Part shown: positions 9,435 through 20,500 of the stretch, piece by piece | Layout: every line of letters begins with the position of its first letter | Numbering within the stretch: the first letter of the stretch is position 1 | NCBI GenBank assembly: GCA_027574665.1 | Contig: CM050677.1 | Coordinates: 558,001 to 622,000, forward strand | DNA length: 64,000 nt | Reading direction: 5' to 3' | From: Rhynochetos jubatus | Lineage: Eukaryota; Chordata; Aves; Eurypygiformes; Rhynochetidae | Position numbers and translations under genes: made by a program | Notes under the pieces: model-generated | Database searches by the model: none | What the model saw: the letters and a program-made list of their open reading frames with translations, nothing else | What the model was told of the DNA's origin: nothing

Positions 9435-9700
9435 TGTGGGTAGTTAGGATCTGGCGGCCGGAAGATTACGTGCTGTACGGAAAGACAGGGACCCTCCCCT
9501 GATAGCCAGTAGCGTGTAGTTTGCAATGTAAACAGACGGAAGTGACGTGACAAACCTAAGCCATATAACGCGGTGTTACACATCAATAAACGCCATTTGC
9601 CGTCCACCACATTGGTGTCTGTGAGCAGATGGCCCGAGCGGCCCGGGGGGGGTCGCCGTGCCGTTCCTGAACCAGGTCGCCACGCCTTGCGAAGGCAACA
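9435..9700 (+). repeat. 3' LTR of class II provirus
   Basis: 266 bp with no difference from the 5' LTR that I can find. The TATA-like box is at 9562-9568 and the AATAAA at 9585-9590. It is followed by the second copy of the 6-bp target duplication, CCCACT, at 9701-9706. Confidence 0.95.
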
Positions 9701-9706
9701 CCCACT

Positions 9707-10331
9707 GCATGGCACAGGAGCGCTGGGGGAGTCAGGCACGACACGCCATTGCTGCAGCCACGTTGGCTGTCTGCGATCGCCTCCCCGTCTGCCGTGTGCT
9801 CCACCGTCACTGCCAGGAGGCTCAGTCGGCTGACCTCAGCGGGCGCTGGGCAGAGGCTGGGTGCTCAGTAGTTCCCAGGGGCCTCCTTATTGCCCATTTT
9901 AACAATGTCCCAGGCCACTGGACAGTCCCTGAGGGTCAGCCGACGGCTCGGCTCAGGAGTGTCTTCGGCGAAGCACGAGTCTCCACGCGAGCGTAGCTCT
10001 TCAAGGAGCGGCAAGCCCGCTTGTGTCTTGTGCCAGCGCGACCCTGCTCTGAGCGCGCCATGAGCAGCCCCGGAGCTCTGGGCAGCCCTACCGAGCGGTG
10101 TTTGCACGCAGAGAAGCTGTGCTCTGAAGCCCCTGTGCCTCGTGTGCTGGCAGGGACACCGCTCTTCCAGTCGCACAGCCTGGCATGACTGGCTGGCAGG
10201 ACCAGTCCCCCCGGCCCCTTGGTCCGCAAACGCCTCCGACCAGGGGGCTGCGGGGCCTCCCTCCCGCCCCCTTGGCCGCAGAGAAACACGGGGCAGCTGC
10301 TCACTCCGCCTGGGCACAGGCACCAGCAGCC
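9707..10331. other. CCDC81-like 3' flank, no gene seen
   Basis: Before the provirus arrived this sequence was joined to 3,386. It separates the CCAAT block from the CCDC81-like poly(A) site. It is duplicated on the opposite strand at about 24,350-24,975, 34,200-34,813, 48,679-49,304 and 60,110-60,735. A 150-codon frame is shared by the copies, but it begins inside the CCDC81 3' end, has no recognisable domain, and is likely kept open only by recent duplication and high GC content. Confidence 0.5.
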
Positions 10332-10337
10332 TTTATT
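10332..10337 (-). terminator. Poly(A) signal overlapping the CCDC81-like stop codon (copy L)
   Basis: TTTATT on the plus strand is AATAAA on the gene strand. The stop codon TAA (10333-10335) is embedded in it. The same arrangement is at 24344-24349 (M1), 48673-48678 (R1) and 60104-60109 (R2). Confidence 0.8.
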
Positions 10338-13300
10338 GGGCGCATTCCCCTTGGCAGAGGCGCTCCTCGCCCCCGCCACCCGCTGCCGACAGCTCTCCCG
10401 CTGGAAAGGGCGTCTGCCGTGACGGCTAAGGCCCCTGCCACTGGACTCTGCGGGGCTGCTCGCAGGTTCTTGGTGTGGCTGCCAGTCCCTGGGCCTTCCA
10501 ACGGCGCTCCAGCAGCCTCGGCTTCTCCCCGCTGCTAAAGGACACAGAAGAACGAGCCTCAGCTCTGTGGCTGGGGAGAAGGGCCCGCAAGGCCCCAGAG
10601 CCTGGCTCGGGGCAGTAGCTCTTGGGGGTGCTGCTGAGGCCAGCCCGCTGCTCTGTGTAGGCAGCTCAGGGGCCCTGGTGCCCCGGCCCACCTGCAGCGA
10701 GGAGAGTGCAGATCAGCCGGGGTGCAGCCGGGCAGCTGCGTGGGGAGGGCAAGCCCAGGCTGCCGCCTTTGGGAAGGCAGAGCCCAGCAGCTGAGCCAGC
10801 CTTTTGCCTTCACACCCCTCCCCGGGCTGCGGGTGCCCTCTTGGAACGCTGTGCTGAGCGCCCTGCCCGTGGGAAGCCAGCCACGTGGATGGACGAAGAG
10901 GGCGCCTGGTGGGAGGCCAGAGAGCAGAGCCGGCTCCAGGCCCCCCAGGGCCATCAGGGAAAGAGCTGCTTCCCCCAGGAGCTGCTGTCACGGGACAGAC
11001 GGGCAGGGCAGGGGGACCCCAAGCACGTGGTTGTGCCGTGCCTTGGCTGGGATGCAGCGTGCCTCTTCCAGCACCCCGTGCCTGCTCGTGCACACACAGG
11101 CGCAGGCTGTACCCACAGCCTTGCCCCGGGGAGAAGCGTCACACGCTGCTCTGGGGCTGCAGGGAGGCCCCCGGAGGTGGCATCTAAGCGCGGTCATTGC
11201 TGCTTGAGGAGGAGCTGGAGGATGCCAAGCTGCGTAGCTTAGGGAAGCCTGGACACCTCCAGGGCTCAGAGCCGCCCAACGTTTTAGCCGGCCTCTGCAG
11301 GAGCCGGCACACACTTACTCTTGCCATGCTCTCCCCGGGAAGTGCCGCTCTGCCCGCCCCTCTGACGCTCTCTGCCTCGCAGGGCCTGGGCACCTCTCCT
11401 GCTCCTGCAGCCTCGCCTTCAGCTTCTCGTCGTAGGCCTTTCTCAGGAGGTGGGGAGCGCGATGGGGCTCCTCAAACCCGTAGCGGCAGGGGCTCTGCGA
11501 AGGCAGAAGAGATTCTCCTACAGCACTGCCACCAATAGCCAGGGCTGCTCCCGAGGTGTCAGCCCAGCGTGTGGCTTGGCTTGGCCCTCGAGGCAGCGAT
11601 GCTGACCCCTCGCAGGGAGGGACAGGCACTAAACCCCCCGTGCCACAGCCAACTGCGCGCTCCGGCCTGGGGCCTCAGGGACGGCTGCTCCCGCGGGACA
11701 GTGTGCGGGGCAGCGGGCAGACAGAAGGTCCCTGCCCGGCCGGTCGGCCCCGGCACCGCTGCCGTGCCTGTGCGGGAGACCCTCCGTACTCCCCTGCCAG
11801 GGAGCGGGGAGGGGATCTGCCCTTTTCCTGGGCGCTGTGAAGTGCGTGCCATACCTGGCCTCGCTCCGTCTTCTGCCCCGTTCTTTTGGTGTGGCATCCG
11901 CGCCACACTTCCGCTTCCACCTCTTGGCGCTTGAATGCCATCAGCAGCCGGAGCCGTTTCTCTTCCCTCTTGGTGCGGAGGGACCTCGTTCCCTGGGGGC
12001 CATGCACACACGACACATGCGGCGTTAGGCTCCTCGGGCTTGGGCTGGGCGGGTGGGCAGCTCTTGCTGCCTCTTCGGCCCCGGCCCACAGCCCGAAGTG
12101 CGACACGGGGCTGTCAATGATCCCCAGGGCGTACCATTCCCCAGGGCTGCCAAAAGCACGCAGGCGGCTCCAGCGGCGGCTCAGCTGGAGATCTGGGCTG
12201 CTTCGGGTCCTCCTTCAGCAACCTGAAGAGGCACGACAGGCTGAGCTCATGGAGCCCAGTCTGAGCCCATTGCTCCGCGCCGGGCAATGTGTGGCCCCAC
12301 GCCCCCAGCCCCACCAGTCCCACCCCCCAGGGGGCTCACCCGGCTTCCTTGGCTTTAGCCCGCTGGTCTGCCTTTGCCAGCTGCCGGGCTACAGAAACCC
12401 TCCGCTGAGCCAGGAACACCGGATCCAGCACGCTCACTGCAGGCGGGAGGCAAGAGATCAGCACAGCAGCGGGTGTGGGACCCTGCAGGCCAGAGGAGCG
12501 CCCACAGCCCCCCGGCCAGCACTCAGCTGGGACATCACCTCTGCGGGCACCCCCGCCCCAAGGCGCCGACTCTCTCCTGGGCTTCAGGGAAATGGCGGGG
12601 GCCGATGCTTGGTGGGGGGTCTCGACTGCCAGCCTGGAAACCAGAAGGCACCAGGTGGGCAAAAGGGCTCCACGCTCCCCTGGGGGCTGACGCTAAGAAG
12701 CCGCTGCCAGGCCCCTGGGGGACAGAGCTCTCTGGCACAGGGCTTCCCTCTCCTTCCTGCCAGAGAGCTGATGATCCCAGCACACCCCCCCTTGCTGCCC
12801 CCACACACCCTCGCGCCTCCCTCAGTCTCTCCGGGCACATCGAGAGCGGACTGGGCGCTTTGTCTGCACTCCCCACGCCAGGGGGGAGCCAGCGGTGGGC
12901 GCGTGGGGCCGCTCTCCTGGCAAAGACCTGGTCTTGCCTAGGTTTGGCAGGAGAGGAGCCTCGGCAAGAGGGTGCCCCCGCAGCAGGGGCTGAGCAGCTG
13001 CTCCCCTGACCAGCCAGGGGCTGCAGAAGCCATCCTGCTCACCTTGGCAGCGTGATGACCCCGTCTCGGCTGAGCCGCTCAAAATCGTTTTTGCCCGGGA
13101 AGGCCACGAGGCCCCTCATCTTGGAGTCCTGCGAGGGGACAGACACGTGTCAGCAGACGCCCAGGACACGTGCTGGTTGCTCACAAAGGCAGCAAACCTC
13201 GCCTTGCCACAGAGCCACGAGGAGCAGCCCCGGAGAAATGGCAAGCCCACCTCGAGAAGAGCTGCCAGCATGTTCCCGCTCGCATCCAGCTCCAGCAGGC

Positions 13301-14666
13301 ACTCATCATAGAAGGTCATGCTGACCGCTTTTCTTCGCACAGCAAGGATGCCAATGCCCTCGAAGGTGAATTCCACCTCCTTGTCATCGCGGAGGGCCCC
13401 AGCGAAGAACAGCAGGGTCTCGTGTATGCACTGCTCCACGGTATTTGGGAGGAAGTGGATGTCGGCGGCAATCTGCTCGAAGTCCAGCGCAGCGGGTGGT
13501 GTCTCGTCTGGGAAAGAAGCGCGGAGCAACCAAGTCACTCCCACCGCGGCTGGGCCAGCTCGGAGAGCAGGTGCCGCCAGCGCCCAGCCCTCGGGATACG
13601 CTCTCCCCTTCCCGCTTCGGCCACGTCTCCACAACGAACCGGATGCACAGGGGAAGGCCAAGACAGGCCGTGCCTCCTGCTGTGAGCAGCCAGCTGGAGC
13701 GTAGGGCGAGCTGGGGAGATGGGGCTGGCTGCCCGGGGAGGGACAGGGTGCTGGGCGGCCGTGCGTGTGCCCACGCTCAGCGCTCTCCAGCTCGGAAGAG
13801 CCTTTGCTCGGCCGTGTGGCAGAGGTGTCGGCACCAAGCCAACTGCAAGCGCCGTGCAGGGGAAGGGTCCCTCCCCTTACCAGGAATTTCGGCCTCAGCA
13901 CACTTGAGCTTGTAGAATTTCTTCAGCAACTGGCACGGCTTGAACACGGGTCTCTCAACAGGCAAAGCCTGGTTCTCCCCCACCGTGGCCCGCGCTGGGA
14001 CAACTGCGAATGTCCCAACTCCGATCTCCACCGCCTGGAAACGCAAGCAGAAGAGGGAGCATTGGCAGTGCCGCGCAGCGGCAAGAAGGCTGCCGCGTGC
14101 CTGCCGCGGCCCTGGGCATGGTGCTGTGCCCTGGCCGCTCTGCAGGCCCGGAGGGGCAGGACGGGGCACGGGCAGGAGGCGAGGCTCACCCTCTTCTGAG
14201 AGAGCTGTCTGTGGATGTACCTGGAGGTGCCAGCCCAGACTTGGCAGATTTCTGGAAAGCAAAGGAAAGGCACGCCATGCTTGAGTCAGCAACACCCGAC
14301 CACCCAGCACCCCCCTGCCCGCGGAGGCGACCGTGGCAGGAGGCGACCTGGGCAGGAAAGGCAGGCGGCCCTCGTGTTCTGGGGAAGGGGATCCCGCCCT
14401 TTGACGTGGGCAGCCGCAAGAGGCCTGTCAAAGCACACCCAGGCCCCAGGGAACCAGCAGGCAGGGCAACCCTTGCACCCGCCGGTCCCTTCCAGCAGAC
14501 CCCTGCAACAGCCCCGGCCTCAGGGTTTCCACAGCTCGTCTCCGCGTCATCGTGTCTCCGAGAGCACTCCTGCAAGGGCTCCCAGGGCCTTACCGCTGGT
14601 GGTGAGCTCCGTCAAGGTTGGGAACTTCTCGGGCCCCAAGGGGCTGAAGAGCAGGTACTTAATCAT
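10333..14666 (-). CDS. CCDC81-like: CCDC81-like HU-domain protein, copy L (complete, 11 exons)
   Basis: Exons on the minus strand: 14594-14666, 14190-14251, 13881-14034, 13251-13507, 13043-13128, 12539-12633, 12340-12436, 12135-12222, 11855-11992, 11394-11494 and 10333-10534. All introns are GT-AG and the lengths sum to 1,353 bases (450 aa plus stop) in one continuous phase, which strongly supports the model. Exons 1-3 carry the first HU-like domain (FPTLTELTTSEICQVW ... VGTFAVVP). Exons 4-5 carry the second (ALDFEQIAADIHFLP ... FTFEGIGILAVRRKAV). Exons 9-10 encode a basic coiled coil (KREEKRLRLLMAFKRQE and LLRKAYDEKLKARLQEQE). Vertebrate CCDC81 is longer (about 650 aa) and is linked to centrosomes and cilia. 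Function here is inferred from the family. The stop codon lies inside the AATAAA signal. Intron 3 has the empty LTR target CCAAG at 13530-13534. Confidence 0.85.
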
Positions 14667-15613
14667 CTTTGCTGCCCCTGCACTGCAGCAGCTGGCGAGG
14701 AGGTGCTGGTCCTGCTGCAAAACCCCTCTGCTCCTCCTCCTCCTCCTTGTCCTCCTCGCCAGCGAGTGTGGCGGGGCGGCAGGGTGCGGAGAGTTAGCTG
14801 CTGCCGTGACGCGTGTGTCCCACTGTGACACCGCGCCGTGTCACACAGGGCTGTTGGGGACCCGCCACCTCGCAGACCCGCCCACCTCTGGCCCCAGCGT
14901 GGGCAGGGCAGCCACAATGGGCACGTGCGGCTGACGCTCCCGCCTGCGTGTGTCACCTCGGCCCCCGCTGGCTGGTCACGGAGAGACTCTGGGGACCCCT
15001 GAGACCAACGTCATTGCTCTGACGCGTTGCCAGAGGCCTGTGAGCCCAGAATACCAAAACCCGTGTGTTTCCACAGCCTGTTTCTTTTAGCACTCTTTGC
15101 CCTCCACCCGAAAAACCAGGCCAGCTAGCCATGAGCACGAACAAAAGCTTGAGAACCCTGTTTATGCCCCACACAACAAGGTTTTGCAGCGTGGACAGAG
15201 TCTGCCGGGCGGAAAGGAAGGAGTCGCACAAACAGAAGGCTGAGCAGTAACGCGTGATGTCCAGCAGGTGCCCGTGCGGCAGAGGAGTGGGAGAAGGTGC
15301 TGCGAGAGCAAAGCCTTTGCCTTCGCTAGTGTGGCTTTGGCCTCCTTTCCCAAGGACAAAGTTGTCGGTGAAGTTGTTCTGCGTGGATCGTTACTGGAGC
15401 GCGGTGGAAAGTTGGCAAAGGCCTGCGCAGGGTGGCTGGGTTTTGGCCAAAGGAGCCCTCACGTCGTCTGCCTGCTGATCCCGGGGGAGCAGAGTTGGAA
15501 GATGGGCAGTGTGGGAATGAAGAACCAGGAGCATCCCGACGGTCCAAACTTTTCCTCCTCAGAGCTTTGCTCCGGAAGAGGTGGTCCCTCAGGCCAGGGC
15601 ATGCTGGGCACAG

Positions 15614-15850
15614 GCCTAGAACCTAAAAATGAGTCTTTCTACCCTTGAAGAGGGATTAAAGCCCTACAAATGAGTCGCCAGAGCCTGAAACTCCAGCTGG
15701 AGGCCCTCAAAGAGGGGGTTGGACCGCCCAAAGGTGGTTTTCAACCCCAGCAAATGCTCTGGGCTCAGCACTGATCCAGGTGGATGGAGAACGCTGGTGG
15801 GGGGATGTGAGGGGCGTGAGGTTCTGCTCCTTCTGCAGCACTGGTTGGTT
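15614..15850. repeat. Displaced copy of the array tail
   Basis: About 237 bases match 2,870-3,112 in the same orientation, with few changes. The segment starts within the 21-bp array and runs to the GGTTGGTT where a CR1 element interrupts it. Its mirror image is at about 42,470-42,705. Confidence 0.8.
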
Positions 15851-15854
15851 ATTA

Positions 15855-16436
15855 GAGAATCATAGAATCACAGAATGGTTGGGGTTGGAACCTTTGAGAT
15901 CATCCAGTCCCACGCCCTGCCACGGGCAGGGTCACCCTCCACCAGCCCAGGTTGCTCCCAGCCTCACCCAGCCTGGCCTTGGACACTCCCAGGGATGGGG
16001 CACCCACAGCTTCTCTGGGCAACCTGTCCCGGTGCCCCCCACCCTCTCCGGGAAGAATTCCTTCCCGATGTCCCATCTCAATCTCCCTGCTCTCAACTTA
16101 AACCCGTCACCCCTTGTCCTGTCACTCCCTGCCCTTGGGAAAAGTCCCCCTCAGCTTCCTTGTAGCCCCCCCAGGCACTGGAAGGGGCTCTAAGGTCTCC
16201 CTGGAGCCTTCCCTTCTCCAGGCTGAACAGCCCTGACCCTCCCAGCCTGGCCCCATGGCAGAGGGGCTCCAGCCCTCGGAGCATCTCCGTGGCCTCCTCT
16301 GGACTCGCTCCAACCGGTCGGTATCCTTCTCCTGCTGAGGGCTCCACAGCTGGAGGCAGAACTCCAGGTGGGGTCTCACAGGAGCAGAGCAGAGGGGGAG
16401 ACTCCCTTCCCTCGCCCTGCTGGCCACACTTCTCCT
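15855..16436 (-). mobile_element. CR1 LINE 3' fragment, 5'-truncated
   Basis: The plus-strand start, GAATCATAGAATCACAGAATGG, is cited here as GAATCATAGAATC followed by ACAGAATGG. It is the reverse complement of the bird CR1 3' tail, followed by the usual GATCATCCAGTCC segment. About 580 bases are present and no reverse transcriptase frame is left. The same insertion is in the mirrored arm at 41,882-42,464, so it predates the inverted duplication. Confidence 0.9.
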
Positions 16437-16745
16437 GAGGGAGACGCCGGGCGCAGCCGCTGCCGTCCAGGAGAGAAAGACCAATTCTTTCACTCTCATC
16501 CCTCACCGTAACCAGGCAGCTGCCCCCCGGCACAGCCAGTACGACTCCCCAGCTCAGCACTGCAGGAGCGCTCTGGTAGGAGAAGGGGCGCGTATGATAA
16601 GCGTCAGTTGTAGCATCTGGTCCATGCTTCAAAACGAGGGTTTCGACCTTAAAAATAGGGCTTTGGGCCCTAAAAATGGGCCTCGGCAAATGGAAATGAG
16701 GTTTAGGGCGGCAAATGAGGTCTTGAACTAAGTTGCCAATAAGGG
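16437..16745. repeat. Rearranged mini-copy of MROH intron 6 and array start
   Basis: 16,437-16,600 repeats the 169-330 segment (also 20,415-20,576). 16,600-16,745 repeats the beginning of the 21-bp array near 1,220-1,330. The two pieces are joined directly, although they lie about 900 bases apart in the parent sequence. They therefore form a rearranged partial duplicate. Confidence 0.7.
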
Positions 16746-17309
16746 TTTCCTTCTTACAATGAGACACGCTCCCATTTTCTCCTAGGTAACAGCCGGAGAG
16801 GAGCTGGAGCAGCCTGCGCCTGGTGTGCAAACAGCTCACAACAGGCGGTTGCGGTCCGTTGACCCTTAGTTCCTTCCAGCGTAGGAGAACTCCATTCATT
16901 TTATCTGCTGGGGACAGGCAGAGCTTTGCCGATGTTACTGTGTAGGCTGCAGGTACGTGGATGTCGCGCTTCCTGCTTATTTGGGACTGATCTTCTTCCT
17001 TCGGGTGAGGACAATCCCGCTGTGTGCTCCCGCAGAAAGAAACACGAGGAAGGGATGGAGAAAGAGCTGCCAACCCAGGAGAGTGTGGGGTAGTCCTGGT
17101 TTACCATTTTCTCCACTGTGTTCGAGCACATTTACCAATCCCTCGGGCATTTGTACCATATACAAGGTAAGAGAGCACAAAGTAAGAGAGAGGGGTGGGA
17201 CCACCCTTTCCCACTCCCAAATTAATAGGTGAACTGCGGAGGAATCGGAGGTGTGAAAGACCAACAAAACCCTTGGTTGGTGAGGTTTGATCCCTCTTCT
17301 CTCCAGGAG

Positions 17310-17395
17310 CTACGGTTTAACCCCAGCCGGCGACGAAGCACCACACAGCCGCTCGCTCACTCCCCCCTCCCTGGGGTGGGATGGTTGCCATGGGA
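17310..17395 (-). mobile_element. ERV-L-type LTR end fragment near the MROH start
   Basis: The sequence TACGGTTTAACCCCAGCCGG, then the ACCACACAGCCGCTCGCTCAC block, is the characteristic terminal segment of common bird ERV-L LTRs. Only the LTR end remains. It lies about 170 bases upstream of the MROH ATG, so it may contribute to the MROH 5' region. The mirrored copy is at about 40,925-41,010. Confidence 0.6.
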
Positions 17396-17560
17396 ATGCA
17401 GGCGTTGCCAGGCCCCTCCCAGCCTGGATGCCAGGTCACAGTGGGGCCCTTTGTGAACCCCCCTCTGTGACCCCCCCCAGCACCGTATCCAGCCAAGGTG
17501 GCCACACCCCGAGGCGTTTACTTGAAACTGCTCCCCCACCACTGTCCTTCATTTGGCAGG

Positions 17561-20500
17561 ATGGCGGAGAGATGCTCCAGCCACATCAGGGTGGCCTGGG
17601 AGGAGGTGGGGGCTCCCCAGGAAAGCAGCTCCCCACCGCAGCCCTATGATGTGACCGTGGTCCAGGTGCTGCAGATCGGTGAGTGAGGGGCTCCCCGGGG
17701 CTGGCAGGGCCGGGGCCAGTGAGCACGACCGGCTCGATGCCGGGATCCCGATTCCTCGGCACGTTGGCAGCTGGTGTCCCACGGCTGGGGGCACAGCGGG
17801 GCCTGAATGGCAGGGGGCTGGGAGCCAGCCCCAGCACTGCCCCCTCCTCAGCCGTCCCAAGCTTAAAGCTCTTGTCACCGTGGGAAGCCTGTGGACAAAG
17901 ATGCTGCGTCTGACCAACTCCTCCGTGTTCCTCTCCACGCAGGCGAGACACTGGCAGAGGACAATCCAGAGTGTCCCCTGCTCCAACCGGGAAGGAAATC
18001 GGAGAGCACCTGGCTGCTCTCCCTGCTCGACAGCAGGGAACTGACCGAGGTAATGAGCTCCCCCCTCGCTAGGTCGCTGTTCCTTGGCACTGGCAGGAGG
18101 CTTGTGGCATCGGTGTGTCCCGGTAATGCGGTGACCCGGCCGTGGCACCAGGCAGAGGGTTACCAATCCACCTGCTGCTTCGGGCCAGTGGGAAAAGGGC
18201 TTGGCTGAGCTGGGAACACCGCTCTCCTGGAACCCCTTCCCGTCCTCGCGCTCCGTCTGCATCACTCCCTGGGATGCCGGACGGGAGGCTGGTGCTCAGT
18301 GACCAGTGCATTTTGGCCAGGCTGCTCTTTCGCTGCTTCGCAATAAGGAGACTGGGTTTCATCCAGGCAAAGAAAATGCAGGTCCTGCTGCTGGACATCG
18401 TGGAGAGCCTGAGCAACGCCAACTCGGATGTCAGGATGAAGGTCAGGCTGTGGCTTAGGAACGTGGTGGGTGACATGGAGAGGAGGGAGGCCGGACCCAT
18501 CATTCTGCAGCTGGTAGAGAAGCTGCTGCGCCTCTTCGATGAGGTAGGTACACATCACCCACGCTAACGGCCTTGCTCAGCGTGGGCAGGCAGAGGCTGT
18601 GGGCAAAGTCTCCCTGTATTCCTCCTTCCCAGGAGTCCAGCCAGCTGCGGGAGTTCTCCATCAGCCTCTTTGGAGACATGGTGAGGGTTGTGGAGAAAAA
18701 CAAGAGGAAGATGAGGAAGAAGGTGCAGAGGGTCCTGCTCCCGCTGTTCCTCCGTATGAACGACCAGGTGGAGAGCGTGGCCAAGGTGCAGTGAGCAGCG
18801 ACCAGGGCTGACACTACGCGGGTGGCCTGGCCGTAAGGGGCAAGGGCTGCTGGACATCACTCTGGGGATGTGTGTCACCTTGGGGGTCTCACTGCTCCCC
18901 CCCTTCCCTCCGCTGCTCCCCCCACCATCTTCCCCCTTCTCCACTGAGGTGGATGGGGAGCTGGGGTCTGCTCCAGCCCCGCTCTCCCCATTCAGCCCTG
19001 CTCCCCCACAGCCCCGAGGAAGGGTCCCTGCAGACCCCCGCACCCTGCCCAGACCTGCCCTGCCTGCTCTGGAAGGGCTCAGCAGCAGCCCATGGCCATC
19101 AAACACACGAGTCCCTACAAGATTCCCGGCTGTGCCTGGGAGTGGAGATCCTGTCCCATCCCTGGGACAACCTGTCCCAGCCCTGGCAGCAGCTCGGCAG
19201 CCTGGAGGATCTCTGTTCTGCTGGCCGGCAGTGTGAGATACCTGAGGTGCTGGCTGCCCCGTGACCCTGCCCTGGACACCGACATCAGTTCAGACGTGGA
19301 TCCCGCTGCCTCTTCCCTAAGGGGCTGGAAATGGCTCGGAGCCTGGCCAAGAAGAGGGGGGTGACACGTCTCCTTGCCTGGGCTGCGGTGCCATCTCCCA
19401 GCTTCTGCTTCTCTGCAGGCCGCTGGAGACACCCTGCTTGCCTGTGCCAAGTTCCTGCGGTGCAGGGAGCTGAGCTACGCGGCCGGCACGCATCAGAGCG
19501 ACTGGATTGCGGAGTGCTTGGTGAGGACGACCCCTAAGGCCGCTCTGGCTGCCCCACATCTCAGTGGGGAGAGCTGTGCAGCTCCTTGCTCCAGCCCAGA
19601 GCCCACAGCCTGAAGCTGCATCCTCCTTCCCTGCCCTCTGCCACGCAGCCCCACAAGGGCTCTTCTCCAGGGCCCTCTCCCCGTCCTGACACCGGGGTGC
19701 AGAGGGAGACCCCAGCCCATCTGGGCCCTGGAAGGGGGACAGAGGGGTCTGGCAATCCCTGGGCTGCTGGTGGCTCCCTCTGAACCTCAGCCCCACGGGG
19801 CTCCTGGCCAGGTGGGAAGGAGGGCACTGGTAGGAGGGGCTGGTCTGGAGGGCTGGGGCGTCTGTTCCAGCCCCGTGCCCTTGGTCTCTCTCCAGCTACA
19901 GCACGGCAGGAGCAGGGTGGAAGGTTTCGTGCTTCAGAGCCTGCCGTACCTGATGGACACTCAGGTCACCATGCGGGAGGCGGCCGTCGCGTTCATCGGT
20001 GAGACACTCTGAGAAATGGGGGCTGTGGTGAGGGGTTTAGGCCGCTTATAAGGTCGGTGTCACAAATACTGAGGGAAAAGCTGTTATTTGAATGAACTGG
20101 TGAGGCGCGTGACACAGCAGAATCGATGGCGAGGTCCACTGTCAACCAAAGATGTAACCAAGGTGCCGACACCAAGCTGCACGCGGGAGCTCCCCCAGAG
20201 ACAGAAATAGGCACCGGGGTATATAGATCTATTGCTTTGAAGGTACCTGTTAAAATTCCCTCTGGAGCTGGCTGAAAGTAGTGCCGTGGGATGTCAGTGC
20301 CTCTCTCCACGAGCGCAGAGCTGAGCCTCGCGGAGGTTTTTCAGCCCAGGTTGTGTCGACCGTTCCCTGGTTTCACCGACTGGAGAGTTTGTGCGCTCTG
20401 AGGCGCGTCCCACTGCGAGGGAGACGCCGGGCGCAGCCGCTGCCGTCCAGGAGAGAAAGACCAATTCTTTCACTCTCATCCCTCACCGTAACCAGGCAGC

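Larger units (their letters stand above)
3387..9700 (+). mobile_element. Complete young class II endogenous retrovirus (alpha/beta-like provirus), env-deleted
   Basis: A 6,314-bp provirus with the order LTR, primer-binding site, gag, pro, pol, env remnant, polypurine tract, LTR. The LTRs are 266 bp and I see no difference between them. The flanking target duplication is CCCACT (3381-3386 and 9701-9706), a 6-bp duplication typical of class II retroviruses. gag, pro and pol are open throughout and joined by two -1 slippage heptamers. Env keeps only its C-terminal part. The empty version of the target site is present in four paralogous places (near 24,975, 34,813, 49,304 and 60,735, reverse strand). 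The insertion is therefore younger than the local duplications, or reached only one copy. Confidence 0.95.
14667..17560. promoter_or_regulatory. Shared divergent region between CCDC81-like (left) and MROH-like (right)
   Basis: 2.9 kb lie between the start codons of two genes pointing away from each other. From left to right: a GC-rich 5' region with an 8-bp perfect inverted repeat (TGTGACAC and GTGTCACA, 14824-14845); unremarkable sequence; a second copy of the array tail (15,614-15,850); a CR1 fragment; a copy of 169-330 (16,437-16,600); a short array piece (16,600-16,745); about 560 bases of unique sequence; and an LTR fragment. An X-box-like GTTGCCATGGGAAT is at 17384-17397, about 165 bases before the MROH ATG. 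No CCDC81 or MROH exon is seen inside, although noncoding 5' exons are possible. Confidence 0.5.

Noticed and set aside
9865..10323. 152-codon frame conserved in all CCDC81-like 3' flanks
   Set aside because: It overlaps the end of the CCDC81 gene on the opposite or same strand, has very GC-rich composition and no recognisable domain. Conservation is explained by recent duplication.
11886..12941. Long plus-strand frame (351 codons) across CCDC81-like copy L, repeated in R1 and R2
   Set aside because: It crosses several exon and intron boundaries of a well-supported minus-strand gene and has no domain. It reflects GC-rich antisense sequence.
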